Assembly (NCBI GenBank): GCA_004431415.1
Contig: QPMI01000544.1
Span: forward strand, 1-64,000
Direction of reading: 5' to 3'
DNA: 64,000 nucleotides
Source of the DNA: Cyanophora paradoxa
Taxonomy: Eukaryota > Glaucocystophyceae > Cyanophorales > Cyanophoraceae
Shown here: piece after piece, positions 10,186 to 19,862 of the stretch
Numbering within the stretch: position 1 is the first letter of the stretch
Layout of the letters: every line of letters begins with the position of its first letter
Made by a program: the position numbers and the translations under genes
The notes under the pieces: model-generated
Told to the model about the DNA's origin: nothing
The model's database searches: none
The model's input: only the letters and a program-made list of their open reading frames with translations

Positions 10186-10692
10186 CTACGCGTGCATATG
10201 CGAGCAGCGAGGGGTACGGTCTGCGCGAGACACGGCACGGAGCCGAGCGGCCTCGTAGAGGGCGGCACGGAGGGCGAGGCCCCCGTACGCGCGGCCGGCG
10301 GTGCGCCCATTGCCATGGCCATCCGGCTCCGCGTCAGAGTTGACGTGGGACCCCGACTCGTTCAGGATGCCGAGGGCCCGGCGCGCGGCGCTCCTCGGCC
10401 GTGGGAGCGACATGCGCTCCGCCGTCTCGCGCAAGGCGGTCAGCAGCTCTAGATCTCGGCCGTCTCGGTGGGCCTTGCAATTGGGCGACGTCGTCGAGCC
10501 GCCGCCGCGGCCGTCGGTTCCGGGCCCGTGCGCGTCGCGTTCGTTGAACGAATCGACGACCCTAGAGCCTGCGTATCCTCGCCCCTCAAACTCGAATTCG
10601 AACGCGACGCCCACGCACGCGCCGCAGACGGTGCACACCGGCCCCTCGGGCGTGGACGCGACGAAAGGGTGCGGGCAGGTCTTGGCTTGCAT
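10186..10692 (-). CDS. TFIIB-like factor, truncated copy B (zinc ribbon plus first cyclin repeat)
   Basis: An intact 168-residue ORF from the ATG at 10692. Residues about 5-26 form the ribbon (TCPHPFVASTPEG, VCTVCGACVG). About 70-100 form helix 1 of the cyclin fold (TALRETAERMSLPR). About 125-155 carry NGRTAGRAYGGLALRAALYE then AARLRAVSRADRT, matching the TFIIB GRS-AxxLYxAxR block. The second cyclin repeat present in copy 1 is missing and the ORF ends in unrelated sequence (RCSHMHA). It could act as a truncated regulator or be a relic. TATA at 10733-10738. Confidence 0.6.
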   Translation of the reverse strand: MQAKTCPHPFVASTPEGPVCTVCGACVGVAFEFEFEGRGYAGSRVVDSFNERDAHGPGTDGRGGGSTTSPNCKAHRDGRDLELLTALRETAERMSLPRPRSAARRALGILNESGSHVNSDAEPDGHGNGRTAGRAYGGLALRAALYEAARLRAVSRADRTPRCSHMHA

Positions 10693-10732
10693 TTCCGGAC
10701 TGTGGAATGATGGATGGCAGTGCTCGACACGC

Positions 10733-10738
10733 TTATAT
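10733..10738 (-). promoter_or_regulatory. TATA element of TFIIB-like copy B
   Basis: Minus strand GATATAAG context, 41 nt upstream of the ATG at 10692. Confidence 0.55.
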
Positions 10739-11010
10739 CCCGGTGCCAGAGGGCCAGTTGCAACGCCGACAAAGGCGTGGGCATGTGTTGATTGAAACAA
10801 TGAATTCGAACGTATACTCAATATGTATACATGCGATGTCATCATAATATAAGAACGCGCAGGGCTGGAATGTAGATGTCGTCCTCGAGCTCGGCCCGGG
10901 GCGAGAGCAGACTCTGGGAGGCGACGTCGGTGCACGTGGCTATAAGCACCCAGGGCCCGCCTATGGCCAGATCTAGACGTCGAGGCCACGGGTGCTGTGG
11001 TGCGGATCGG

Positions 11011-12180
11011 ATGATGACCAAGTCCGGCACGCATCGCAAGAATATTAATCCCGCTGGCACGTGCACGACCATGGCCAGCAGACCTTCCAGCCCCCTGGGC
11101 CCCCCCGCCCTCGACGCACGCACTTTTCCCGTGCATGCTGCAGGCGCTGTCGCGACGCTCGCACAAAATAGGGACATCGACTCTGGCGGTACGCGCATCG
11201 ACGATCGCGAGCTCGAGCTCGAATCTGGATCTCCGCTGTCAGGCAAGGACAATCTTCTCGAGCCCGTCCGTGCCGATGCACATGTGCATGTGCATGTGCC
11301 GACGTCGGCGCTTGCAAGCACGTGCGCGAGCACGGGCGGCGCGGAAGAGGGCGACCTCAAGCCCGAGGCTGCGGCGGCAGCTGCAGTTACCGCTGCGACC
11401 GCGTCCACGGATCGGGAGGCCGATCGCGAGCCGGAGTCGGACCGCGCAGATGTCGACGCCGATCGCGACAAGCTCAGGCACGAGCGCGAGGAGGCCGGGA
11501 GCACCGGTCCGGATTCGGCGCGCAACGTCGACGTCTGCACCGATCAAGAGGGTACACGCGGTGCGGCCATGGCCAGTCATGATCATGATCAGCAAACGCA
11601 TGCGCGCGCGCAATCTCCGGCGCGCGCAGTCATCGGGCCGGATCTGCAAGCTCCGAATTCTAATTCGGACTCCGGCGCCCACAGCGCTAGCGCGGGTGTC
11701 CCGGCAGGCCCCGCCCGCGGCGACGTGGACGGCATGCGCACCGACAAGAGCTCCCCCGCCGCCCAATCCCTCTCGGGCGCGGCGGAGCTCTCCGCGAAAT
11801 TTGGCTGCAAGCAGCCCGTCGTGTTTCTCCTCGGCGGCGCCAAGCCCAGCTCTGCCTACGTGGGTTGCTGCTGCAATCTCAAGCGCAAATTTGCGGAGCT
11901 GCGCGGGTCGGGGCTGCTGGACATGACGCGCGACCGAGGCCCCTGGAAGATTCGAGCCGTCGCGCACGGATTCCCGAACGAAAACGTCGCCAAAGCTTTT
12001 CAGATGCTCCTCGAGTCCAAGTGCCGCAGCAGCGGGGTGAGCAAGAAGCTGCGGGTGATGCGCGAACTCACAGAGGATTTTTCGGCGATCTCCGGCGAGC
12101 CGCGCGCTGGTGACGCGGGGGCGATCCGCGTCGAGGTGGACGCCGACGGCGACGCGCATGCTCTACGAGTCGGAGAGTAG
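11011..12180 (+). CDS. GIY-YIG-like protein with degenerate catalytic residues
   Basis: A long acidic, Asp/Arg/Ala-rich disordered region (about 280 residues) precedes a C-terminal domain beginning QPVVFLLGGAKPSSAYVGCC, then NLKRKFAEL, RDRGPWKIRAVAHGF and AKAFQMLLESK. It aligns with the better GIY-YIG domain at 62.7 kb. In this copy the first motif Tyr is Phe, YTG has become YVG, the conserved His after the Arg helix is lost and the catalytic Glu aligns with Gln. The Arg of NLKR(K/R) remains. This suggests a DNA-binding or inactive relative of the UvrC/SLX1-type nucleases. Several in-frame ATGs exist (10876, 10963, 11011, 11071). 11011 is chosen because a TATAAG at 10941-10946 sits about 65 nt upstream. 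Stop at 12178-12180. Confidence 0.6.
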   Translation: MMTKSGTHRKNINPAGTCTTMASRPSSPLGPPALDARTFPVHAAGAVATLAQNRDIDSGGTRIDDRELELESGSPLSGKDNLLEPVRADAHVHVHVPTSALASTCASTGGAEEGDLKPEAAAAAAVTAATASTDREADREPESDRADVDADRDKLRHEREEAGSTGPDSARNVDVCTDQEGTRGAAMASHDHDQQTHARAQSPARAVIGPDLQAPNSNSDSGAHSASAGVPAGPARGDVDGMRTDKSSPAAQSLSGAAELSAKFGCKQPVVFLLGGAKPSSAYVGCCCNLKRKFAELRGSGLLDMTRDRGPWKIRAVAHGFPNENVAKAFQMLLESKCRSSGVSKKLRVMRELTEDFSAISGEPRAGDAGAIRVEVDADGDAHALRVGE

Positions 12181-12479
12181 GCGAATGGAGCTCGCGCATC
12201 CCGTATCCCGTAGTACATACATGTAGACGGCGCCGGCATACGCACGAGCTCGAGCGTACGCGTGTCGCACAGAGGTTCATATGCAGTGCAGCCGCACTTT
12301 CACGCGGGCCATCCGAGTCGCTATATTTATCTTATATGGTTTGATAGGCTTTTTTTTTGGAAAGCCTGTTGCATTCGTACACACTTGACAACAGTCCCCC
12401 GCTCCTCGCCTACCGGATACTGGGATGCTGACTGCAGGAGGAGATAGATGACAAGAGTGCTACAGCTAGTATTCGTGTC
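12181..12479. other. Left edge of the large inverted repeat
   Basis: At about 12296-12352 lies an extra copy of the flank CACGCGGGCCATCCGAGTCG with TTATATGGTTTGATAGGC, which recurs at 13.68 kb and, inverted, at 16.85 kb. No ORF of note. Confidence 0.5.
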
Positions 12480-13012
12480 GAGCTGGTGCTTGAGCTTGGC
12501 CAGAGGGAGAGAGGAGAGAGAGAGGGAGGGCAGCTTTGAGCAAAGCCTGGACGTAAATGGGAAACGCAGTACCCCCCAGGGGGGCGAGCTGGGCGTGGCC
12601 GGAGGAGAGAGGGAGGAGGAGCCCCTTGAGCGAAGCCTGGACGTAAATGGGAAACGCAGTACCCCCCAGGGGGCGAGCTGAGCTTGGCCGGAGGGCGAGA
12701 GGAGAGAGAGGGAGAGAGAGGGCAGCTTTGAGCAAAGCCTGGACGTAAATGGGAAACGCAGTACCCCCAGGGGGCGAGCTGAGCTTGGCCGGAGGAGAGA
12801 GGAGAGAGAGAGAGAGAGAGGGCAGCTTTGAGCAAAGCCTGGACGTAAATGGGAAACGCAGTACCCCCCAGGGGGGCGAGCCTCGGAGCTGAGCTTGGCC
12901 GGAGGGAGAGAGGGAGGAGGAGCCCCTTGAGCGAAGCCTGGATGTAAATGGGAAACGCAGTACCCCCAGGGGGCAGGCTGAGCGTGGGCGGAGGGAGTGA
13001 CGGGAGGGGGAG

Positions 13013-13013
<1 letters not shown>
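12480..13013 (+). repeat. Array A, copy 2: about six tandem units
   Basis: Units carry ACGTAAATGGGAAACGCAGT followed by ACCCCCCAGGGGG and GCTTGGCCGGAGGGAGAGAG, with period about 80-100 bp. It forms the left arm of the inverted repeat. Confidence 0.9.
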
Positions 13014-13050
<37 letters not shown>

Positions 13051-13404
13051 CGGGGGCAGAGAAATGCAGGACCCCAGGCGATCTCCCCCTCCCTCTCCTC
13101 CTCCCATCAGCCAAACGGAGCACATGATCGGCGATAGTCATTATGAGCAATATTAATATTACCTGCAGAACTGAATGCGTATGGTCCCAACCTAGAATGC
13201 CTCATGATCATCTTATCTAGAACTTTCAGCTTCTGAGCCTCACGATGCGCATCTAGATTTAAATTAGCCCCTCTTTCTCCTATGATCCGTCTCTCGCTTT
13301 TCCTGCTTGGAATGTCTTTCTTGAAGTTTCAAGCTCATGATCGATTTCGATATATATTGCCGCTGTCCAAAGTCGAATCTTTTGTTGTTAAAACAAACTT
13401 CTGG
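13014..13404 (+). repeat. Poly-G tract plus composite-repeat spacer, copy 2
   Basis: A G run of about 37 nt (13014-13050) is followed by the conserved spacer. The spacer contains TAATATTAC at 13154-13162, identical to the nonanucleotide nicked by Rep at geminivirus-type origins. I see no strong stem-loop around it. Confidence 0.75.
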
Positions 13405-13800
13405 CAACTCTCCTCTGCCGAGAGGAGGGCCCCGGGGTACAACGTTTCCCATTATCGTCCTGGGCTCCCCTATGGCGGGCGGGGGGCGCTCCGGATCCGC
13501 AGAGAGGAGGGCCCCGGGGTACAGCGTTTCCCATTATCGTCCAGGGCTCCCCTATGGCGGGCGGGGGGCGCTCCGGATCCGCAGAGAGGAGGGCCCCGGG
13601 GTACAGCGTTTCCCATTATCGTCCAGGGCTCCCCTATATATGGCGGGGGCGCCTCCGCAGAGAGGAGGGCCCCGGGCTTTCACGCGGGCCATCCGAGTCG
13701 CTTTATATATATTATATGGTTTGATAGGCGTGCCCGTCGCCAGTCGTGTATATATCGATATCATAGTATGCAACCTAGGCCTCGAGCTCTTTATATCATA
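13405..13800 (-). repeat. Array B, copy 2, and flank
   Basis: Three to four units of about 80 bp (core GGGAAACGCTGTACCCCGGG on the minus strand), then a 120-bp AT-rich flank with TATATATTATATGGTTTGAT. The same order is seen inverted at 16.76-17.31 kb. Confidence 0.85.
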
Positions 13801-13818
13801 CCGTCGTCCTCTGCGCCC

Positions 13819-14580
13819 GATTTAGAACACGGGCCGGGGCGCGGGGGCCGGGGGCGAACCTCGAGCGCATGGTATCGCTCGAGGTGGCGGGATCCGGCCA
13901 GCTCGCCCCGTACCCCCCTCTGAACGCGCCCGCGCCCGATTTAGAACACGGGCCGGGGCGCGGGGGCCGGGGGCGTGCCTTCTGGTATCGCTCGAGGTGG
14001 CGGGATCCGGCCAGCTCGCCCCATACCCCCCTCTGAACGCGCCCGCGCCCGATTTAGAACACGGGCCGGGGCGCGGGGCCGGGGGCGTGCCTTCTGGTAT
14101 CGCTCGAGGTGGCGGGATCCGGCCAGCTCGCCCCGTACCCCCTCTGAACGCGCCCGCGCCCGATTTAGAACACGGGCCGGGGCGCGGGGGCCGGGGCGTG
14201 CCTTCTGGTATCGCTCGAGGTGGCGGGATCCGGCCAGCTCGCCCCGTACCCCCCTCTGAACGCGCCCGCGCCCGATTTAGAACACGGGCCGGGGCGCGGG
14301 GCCGGGGCGTGCCTTCTGGTATCGCTCGAGGTGGCGGGATCCGGCCAGCTCGCCCCGTACCCCCTCTGAACGCGCCCGCGCCCGATTTAGAACACGGGGC
14401 GGGGGCGCGCGGGGACGGGGCGCACCGCCCGGGTTCGCTCGAGGTGGCGGGATCCGGTCAGCTCGCCCCGTACCCCCCTCTGAACGCGCCCGCGCCCGAT
14501 CTAGAACACGGGGCGGGGGCGCGCGGGGACGGGGCGCACCGCCCGGGTTCGCTCGAGGTGGCGGGATCCGGCCAGCTCAC
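13819..14580 (+). repeat. Array C: seven tandem units of 110-119 bp
   Basis: Units start GATTTAGAACACGGG at 13819, 13938, 14051, 14162, 14274, 14384 and 14498 (last one GATCTAGAAC). Each has GGTATCGCTCGAGGTGGCGG and CAGCTCGCCCCGTACCCCC. Found only here, inside the inverted repeat. Confidence 0.92.
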
Positions 14581-16759
14581 CGTCGACGCCACCTACAACG
14601 CACCGAGGTCAAGCGTGGGCGCAAGGCGAGGGAACGCTAGACGGCGGGCCAAGGCGGGCCTCGCCCGTGGAGAGCCACCTGCAGCGAGACGCTCCCACCA
14701 CGTTCCGCCGCCCGCCCTCTGCTCGCTGCCACCCCGCCAAGCCGAGTAAGATCCCAGGAGAGAAGGAGCGAGGCCGGGGCCGGCGCACCTCGCAGAGCTC
14801 GGAGCGCCGCGCGCGGCGCTGCGGAGATCTAGATCTAGAGGCAATTGCAAGGGCGGCCGACCGGCGCGGGCGGTCGTTCCACGCGCTCCGCCACGCACGA
14901 GGCGCCAGAGGCGCGAGATGACCCGATCCGACCTCCATCGGCGCCTCGGCGCTCCGGGGCTCGGGAGCAGAGCGCTGCGTGGGCGCGAGGAAGCGCGTCC
15001 GGTCGCGGCGCGGCTGCGGGGCGCTAGGAGAGCTACGGTGCGCTCGGGGAGGTCGCCGATGCGGCGGCTGCCCCTTGATGTCGTCCGCCTTGCCTGTCTC
15101 GCCCGCAGGCCCAGAATCGCGCAATCGAGCGCCGCCGCGCGGCGAGACCAGGCGGCGTGGCGCTCCGGGAGCTCGCTCGAGCCGCCGGCGAGCTCGTGCG
15201 GCTGCTGCGCCCAGATCCAGTCGTCCGGTATACGTAGGTCGGCCCCGGCGCAGGCCGGGGTCGGAGCCGACTGCGGGTACGCGTGCGCGGCCCGACCTCT
15301 CTCGCCGGCTTCCTGCCTCTGGACTCTTGCGGCGGTCCCGGGACGCAGAGGCAGGCTCGAGCTCGCCCACGCCGGTCCGATTGCGCCGAGACCGCGCGGC
15401 TCGCGTGCGGTTCGCCTCGCCCGACAGCACCGCTAGCTACAGAGCTATCGCCGGCACCGCCAGCCGGTAGGGTGTGACCAACGCGCAGCGCGCATCCTCT
15501 CCGGGCGTTTTCTGCGGTTTCCGCCCGCCCGGGCCGCTCGGTCGCCCCGGCCGCCGCTCCGATCCGGTCGCAGCAACGGCGCCTTTCACCCAGGTCGGGC
15601 TCGCGCCCAGGCAGCCCGTCGCGCGCCCTCGAACGGGGAGCAGGTCGCACATAGGTTGCAATCGAGGCTGCCGGTGCGGCCCCCCAATTCGGGGCTTCGC
15701 GGCGTATACGTACGATCTGATCGGCGGACCCGCCGCAGGCGCCGACCTCGCCGGCGCAGGAGATCCCGCGGCCCGCGGGGCGCGAGCGGATGCCACGCTT
15801 GATTTCGCCGCGAGGCGCGGGGCTTCTGCGCTCGGTACGACCCCGCCCGCGCCCCAAAGCCCGCCGCCGACTCGCCGACCGCGCGCGCGCGCCCCGCGTA
15901 TCAGCCCGCGCCGCGCGGCGGCGGCCGGCGAGCCGGCCGAGCGAGCCGAGGCGCGGCGCCGGGCGACCTCGCCGATCGGCCCCGTCCGGCCCGTCCAGGG
16001 AGCGACCGCCCGGGCTCCGGCGAGGTCGCCCCGCCGCCTCTTCGAGTGTCCTCGCTCCGCCGGTCCGATACCGTTTCCCCCCCCCGTCTCTTTCGAGCTC
16101 GCCGCGCGGCGCTTTCGACGAGGCTCTGCAGCTGCGCCGGACGGGAAGAGAGGGGGTACGCTTCACGCTGGCCGGAACCCGCCAGGCGCGCGGTAGGGGC
16201 CCGCCCCGCGCCCTCTTCCCCCCCCCTCGCCCCGTCCCCCGTCCCGACGCCGGCCGGCAGAAACGACGGGGAGCGGGGGGTACGCCTCTCGCTGGCCGGA
16301 ACCCGCCAGGCGCGCGGTAGGGGCCCGCCCCGCGCCCTCTTCCCCCCCCCTCGCCCCGTCCCCCGTCCCGACGCCGGCCGGCAGAAACGACGGGGAGCGG
16401 GGGGTACGCCTCTCGCCGGCCGGAACCCGCCAGGCGCGCGGTAGGGGCCCGAGCTCGAGGTCCGACACCCTCTCCCTCCCCTTTCCCCCTTTCCTCCCTC
16501 CCCTCTCCGCCCCCCCTAGGGCCTCCCGCCCCCCTCCCCTCTCTCTCCCGCCCCCTTTCCCTCTGACCTTCCTTCCCCCTCTCCTCGCCCCTCCCCACCC
16601 CTCCCTGCCCACCCTGCCCGCCGGCGCCCCTCCTCGCGCCCCCATACCTCTCCGCGTCTCACGCCCGTTTCGATAGGAACCGAGGCCTCGACACGACATC
16701 GCACAGCAGAGCTAGACATAGGTGCGCTCGCAGGGTCCTCTCCCACGTTTGCTGTAAAT
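14581..16759. other. GC-rich central core of the inverted repeat, no recognised gene
   Basis: All six frames give Arg/Ala/Gly/Pro-rich ORFs without domains. Short direct repeats of about 125 bp lie at 16160-16450 (each with CGCGCGGTAGGGGCCCGCCC and GCAGAAACGACGGGGAGCGG). A minus-strand ORF at 15437-15796 has mixed composition but no recognisable family. I cannot assign function. Confidence 0.4.
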
Positions 16760-17310
16760 AGGTCCGACGGTATGATATAAAGAGCTCGAGGCCTAGTTTG
16801 AATACTATGATATATACATGGCTGGCGACGGGCACGCCTATCAAACCATATAATATATATAAAGCGATTCGGAGGCCCGCGTGAAAGCCCGGGCCCTCCT
16901 CTCTGCGGAGGCGCCCCCGCCATAGGGGAGGCCTGGACGATAATGGGAAACGCTGTACCCCGGGGCCCTCCTCTCTGCGGATCCGGAGCGCCCCCCGCCC
17001 GCCATAGGGGAGCCCTGGACGATAATGGGAAACGCTGTACCCCGGGGCCCTCCTCTCTGCGGATCCGGAGCGCCCCCCGCCCGCCATAGGGGAGCCCTGG
17101 ACGATAATGGGAAACGCTGTACCCCGGGGCCCTCCTCTCTGCGGATCCGGAGCGCCCCCCGCCCGCCATAGGGGAGCCCTGGACGATAATGGGAAACGCT
17201 GTACCCCGGGGCCCTCCTCTCTGCAGATCCGGAGCGCTCCCGGCCCGCCATAGGGGAGCCCTGGACGATAATGGGAAACGCTGTACCCCGGGGCCCTCCT
17301 CTCTGCAGAG
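16760..17310 (+). repeat. Flank and array B, copy 3 (inverted with respect to copy 2)
   Basis: AT-rich flank (16760-16885) mirroring 13680-13800, then five units of array B in plus orientation, period 79-82 bp, with very little divergence between units. It forms the inner part of the right arm. Confidence 0.88.
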
Positions 17311-17664
17311 GAGAGTTGCCAGAAGTTTGTTTTTACAACAAAAGATTCGACTTTGGACAGCGGCAATATATATCGAAATCGATCATGAGCTTGAAACTTC
17401 AAGAAAGACATTCCAAGCAGGAAAAGCGAGAGACGGATCATAGGAGAAAGAGGGGCTAATTTAAATCTAGATGCGCATCGTGAGGCTCAGAAGCTGGAAG
17501 TTCTAGATAAGATGATCATGAGGCATTCTAGGTTGGGACCATACGCATTCAGTTCTGCAGGTAATATTAATATTGCTCATAATGACTATCGCCGATCATG
17601 TGCTCCGTTTGGCTGATGGGAGGAGGAGAGGGAGGGGGGAGATCGCCTGGGGTCCTGCATTTCT

Positions 17665-17700
<36 letters not shown>
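17311..17700 (-). repeat. Composite-repeat spacer, copy 3, and poly-C tract
   Basis: Reverse complement of the spacer at 13.05-13.40 kb, with GTAATATTA (complement of TAATATTAC) at 17561-17569 and a C run of about 31 nt at 17669-17699. Confidence 0.8.
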
Positions 17701-17702
<2 letters not shown>

Positions 17703-18970
17703 TCCTCCCGTCGCTCCCTCCGGCCACGCTCAGCTTGCCCCCTGGGGGTACTGCGTTTCCCATTTACATCCAGGCTTCGCTCAAGGGGCTCCTCCTCCCT
17801 CTCTCCCTCCGGCCACGCTCAGCTCGCCCCCCTGGGGGTACTGCGTTTCCCATTTACGTCCAGGCTTCGCTCAAGGGCTCCCTCCTCCCTCTCTCCCTCC
17901 GGCCAAGCTCAGCTCGCCCCCTGGGGGGTACTGCGTTTCCCATTTACGTCCAGGCTTCGCTCAAAGCTGCAGCTGCCCTCTCTCTCTCTCTCTCCTCTCT
18001 CCCTCCGGCCAAGCTCAGCTCGCCCCCCTGGGGGGTACTGCGTTTCCCATTTACGTCCAGGCTTTGCTCAAAGCTGCCCTCTCTCTCTCTCTCTCCTCTC
18101 TCCCTCCGGCCAAGCTCAGCTCGCCCCCCTGGGGGGTACTGCGTTTCCCATTTACGTCCAGGCTTTGCTCAAAGCTGCCCTCTCTCTCTCTTCTCTCCTC
18201 TCTCCCTCCGGCCAAGCTCTGCTCGCCCCCCTGGGGGTACTGCGTTTCCCATTTACGTCCAGGCTTTGCTCAAAGCTGCCCTCTCTCTCTCTCTCTCTCC
18301 TCTCTCCCTCCGGCCAAGCTCAGCTCGCCCCCCTGGGGGTACTGCGTTTCCCATTTACGTCCAGGCTTTGCTCAAAGCTGCCCTCTCTCTCTCTCTCTCC
18401 TCTCTCCCTCCGGCCAAGCTCAGCTCGCCCCCCTGGGGGTACTGCGTTTCCCATTTACGTCCAGGCTCCGCTCAAGGGCCCCCCCACGGCCATCTGCTTT
18501 ATTTACCAGCGCCAGATCCAGATGGCTGCGATCGCAAAGAGAGACTCAAAACGTCAACGGGGGCATTGATGTTATCAGCGTTCATATTGTGACCGTAGAG
18601 CTGCAAAGATCCCCCGCCGCCGCCCTGGCCCCCGCCCCGTCCGCCGCCCTGGCCCCGCCCCCTCCGCCCGCCCCTCCGCCCGCCCCTCCGCCCGCCCCTC
18701 CGCCCGCCCCCTCCGCCCGCCCCTCCGCCCCCCGCCTTCCCCCGCCCCTCCCCCCCCCCCTCCTCTCCTTCCGGCCAAGCGTAGGCTCAGCTGCCCGCCT
18801 GGCCATCGGCCAGGCCATTGGGGGGGTACTGCGTTTCACATTTACGTCCAGGCTCCGCTCAAGCCCCCCTTCGCCCCGTCTCTCCCTCTGGCCAAGCTCA
18901 GCTCGCCCGCCCCGGGGGTACTGCGTTTCCCATTTACGTCCAGGCTCCGCTCAAGGCCCCCATCCCTCCC
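17701..18970 (-). repeat. Array A, copy 3: about ten tandem units, ending beside the Rep gene
   Basis: Eight regular units at 17701-18480 (minus-strand core AATGGGAAACGCAGTACCCC), then a 12-bp CCCGCCCCTCCG repeat at about 18640-18760, then two more units at 18825-18960. The last unit ends about 80 bp upstream of the Rep start codon. Confidence 0.88.
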
Positions 18971-19041
18971 CCATAACAATTCTTTGGGGTTTCATTTGGC
19001 GCCCGTCACGTCCGACGGTCTGCGGCGCGTTTCGAGTTTCG

Positions 19042-19857
19042 ATGTCGCGCCATCGCAACTTTTGCTTCACGTGGAACAATCCGCAGAGGCGTCTAACTTT
19101 GAGCGACTTCACCGACGCGACGTACCTCGTTTACAGCGAGGAGGTCGGCGCATCCGGAACGCCCCACCTCCAAGGTTACGTCGAGTTCTCAAAGGCCAAG
19201 CGCGAGTCCGAGCTGAGGAAACGCCTCCCCACTATACACTGGGAGCCGCGCAAGGGCCGGCAGCAAGATGCGATTGCCTACTGTAAGAAGAACGATGCAA
19301 CGCACGTAGACGGACCGTTCGAGTTCGGAGAGCCAAAGAAACAAGGGGAGAGGACGGATCTCGCGCAGCTCGTCCACGAAATCAAGAGCGAGAAACGAAA
19401 AATCTCCGAGGTCGCCCTCGAGTACCCCGATCTGTACTGCCGGTACCGAAGCGGGATCCGCGACATTGTCGCATTTTCGCAGCCGCCTCGCACTCGCCCA
19501 ACGGAAATCCACATTCGGTGGGGACCGCCTGGAACAGGAAAGACCCGATTTATCTACGATTCGTACGGGAATTCTGAAATCTACAAAAAGCCCGAGGGAC
19601 CATGGTGGGACGGCTACGAGAATCAACCTATCGTTCTTATCGATGATTACGACGGCTACATTCCGTTCACGGAAATGCTACAGCTATGCGACCGCTATCC
19701 GCACAAGGTTCCCATCAAAGGAGGATTCGTGGAATTTAACAGCACAGCGATCTACATCACGAGCAACGTGGAGCCGCGGTCCTGGTACCTGAATATCCCG
19801 CCGGAGCGATACGCAGCGTTTGAGCGCAGGGTTACATCGTGTGCCTTTGTTGTCTGA
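19042..19857 (+). CDS. rep: CRESS-DNA-type replication initiator protein (Rep), intact
   Basis: This 271-residue ORF has every hallmark of a rolling-circle Rep. The N-terminal HUH endonuclease has motif I CFTWN (8-12), motif II PHLQGY (41-46) and motif III YCKK (80-83, nicking Tyr80). The C-terminal superfamily 3 helicase has Walker A GPPGTGKT (161-168), Walker B VLIDD (198-202) and motif C ITSN (239-242). Length and order match circovirus-like Reps. Rep nicks a short origin sequence and drives rolling-circle replication. There is no frameshift or stop, and codons are visibly less G+C-rich than in the neighbours, which points to transfer. AATAAA overlaps the stop. An iteron-like array lies just upstream. 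No capsid gene is seen. It may be an endogenous viral copy, a domesticated gene or part of a mobile element. Confidence 0.95.
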   Translation: MSRHRNFCFTWNNPQRRLTLSDFTDATYLVYSEEVGASGTPHLQGYVEFSKAKRESELRKRLPTIHWEPRKGRQQDAIAYCKKNDATHVDGPFEFGEPKKQGERTDLAQLVHEIKSEKRKISEVALEYPDLYCRYRSGIRDIVAFSQPPRTRPTEIHIRWGPPGTGKTRFIYDSYGNSEIYKKPEGPWWDGYENQPIVLIDDYDGYIPFTEMLQLCDRYPHKVPIKGGFVEFNSTAIYITSNVEPRSWYLNIPPERYAAFERRVTSCAFVV

Positions 19858-19862
19858 ATAAA
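19857..19862 (+). terminator. Polyadenylation signal AATAAA overlapping the Rep stop codon
   Basis: AATAAA begins at the last base of the TGA stop (19855-19857), an economical arrangement typical of small DNA viruses. Confidence 0.5.

Larger units (their letters stand above)
9052..10885 (+). repeat. Tandem segmental duplication, unit about 922 bp
   Basis: Unit 1 (about 9052-9960) and unit 2 (about 9974-10885) are nearly identical head-to-tail copies. Equivalent points are offset by 922 bp, for example the TFIIB-like ATGs at 9770 and 10692. Each unit holds one TFIIB-like ORF and the same flanks, ending in GATGTCGTCCTCGAG. Differences are single-base and short indels, one of which (9375 versus 10279 region, four versus five C) changes the reading frame. 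Confidence 0.85.

Noticed and set aside
13014-13050. Poly-G tract as a telomere or contig end
   Set aside because: The same homopolymer recurs inside each composite repeat with continuous sequence on both sides.
14581-16759. Ribosomal RNA gene in the palindrome core
   Set aside because: GC-rich and ORF-poor, but I recognise none of the conserved rRNA blocks on either strand.
725-18970. Regularly spaced repeats resembling a CRISPR array
   Set aside because: The units are tandem with no unique spacers of constant length, the period varies through purine tracts, and no cas genes are present; the setting is eukaryotic.
17598-19041. Rep starting far upstream (frame open from 18064)
   Set aside because: The extension only translates array A and CCGCCC repeats; the HUH motif I sits at the expected distance from the ATG at 19042.
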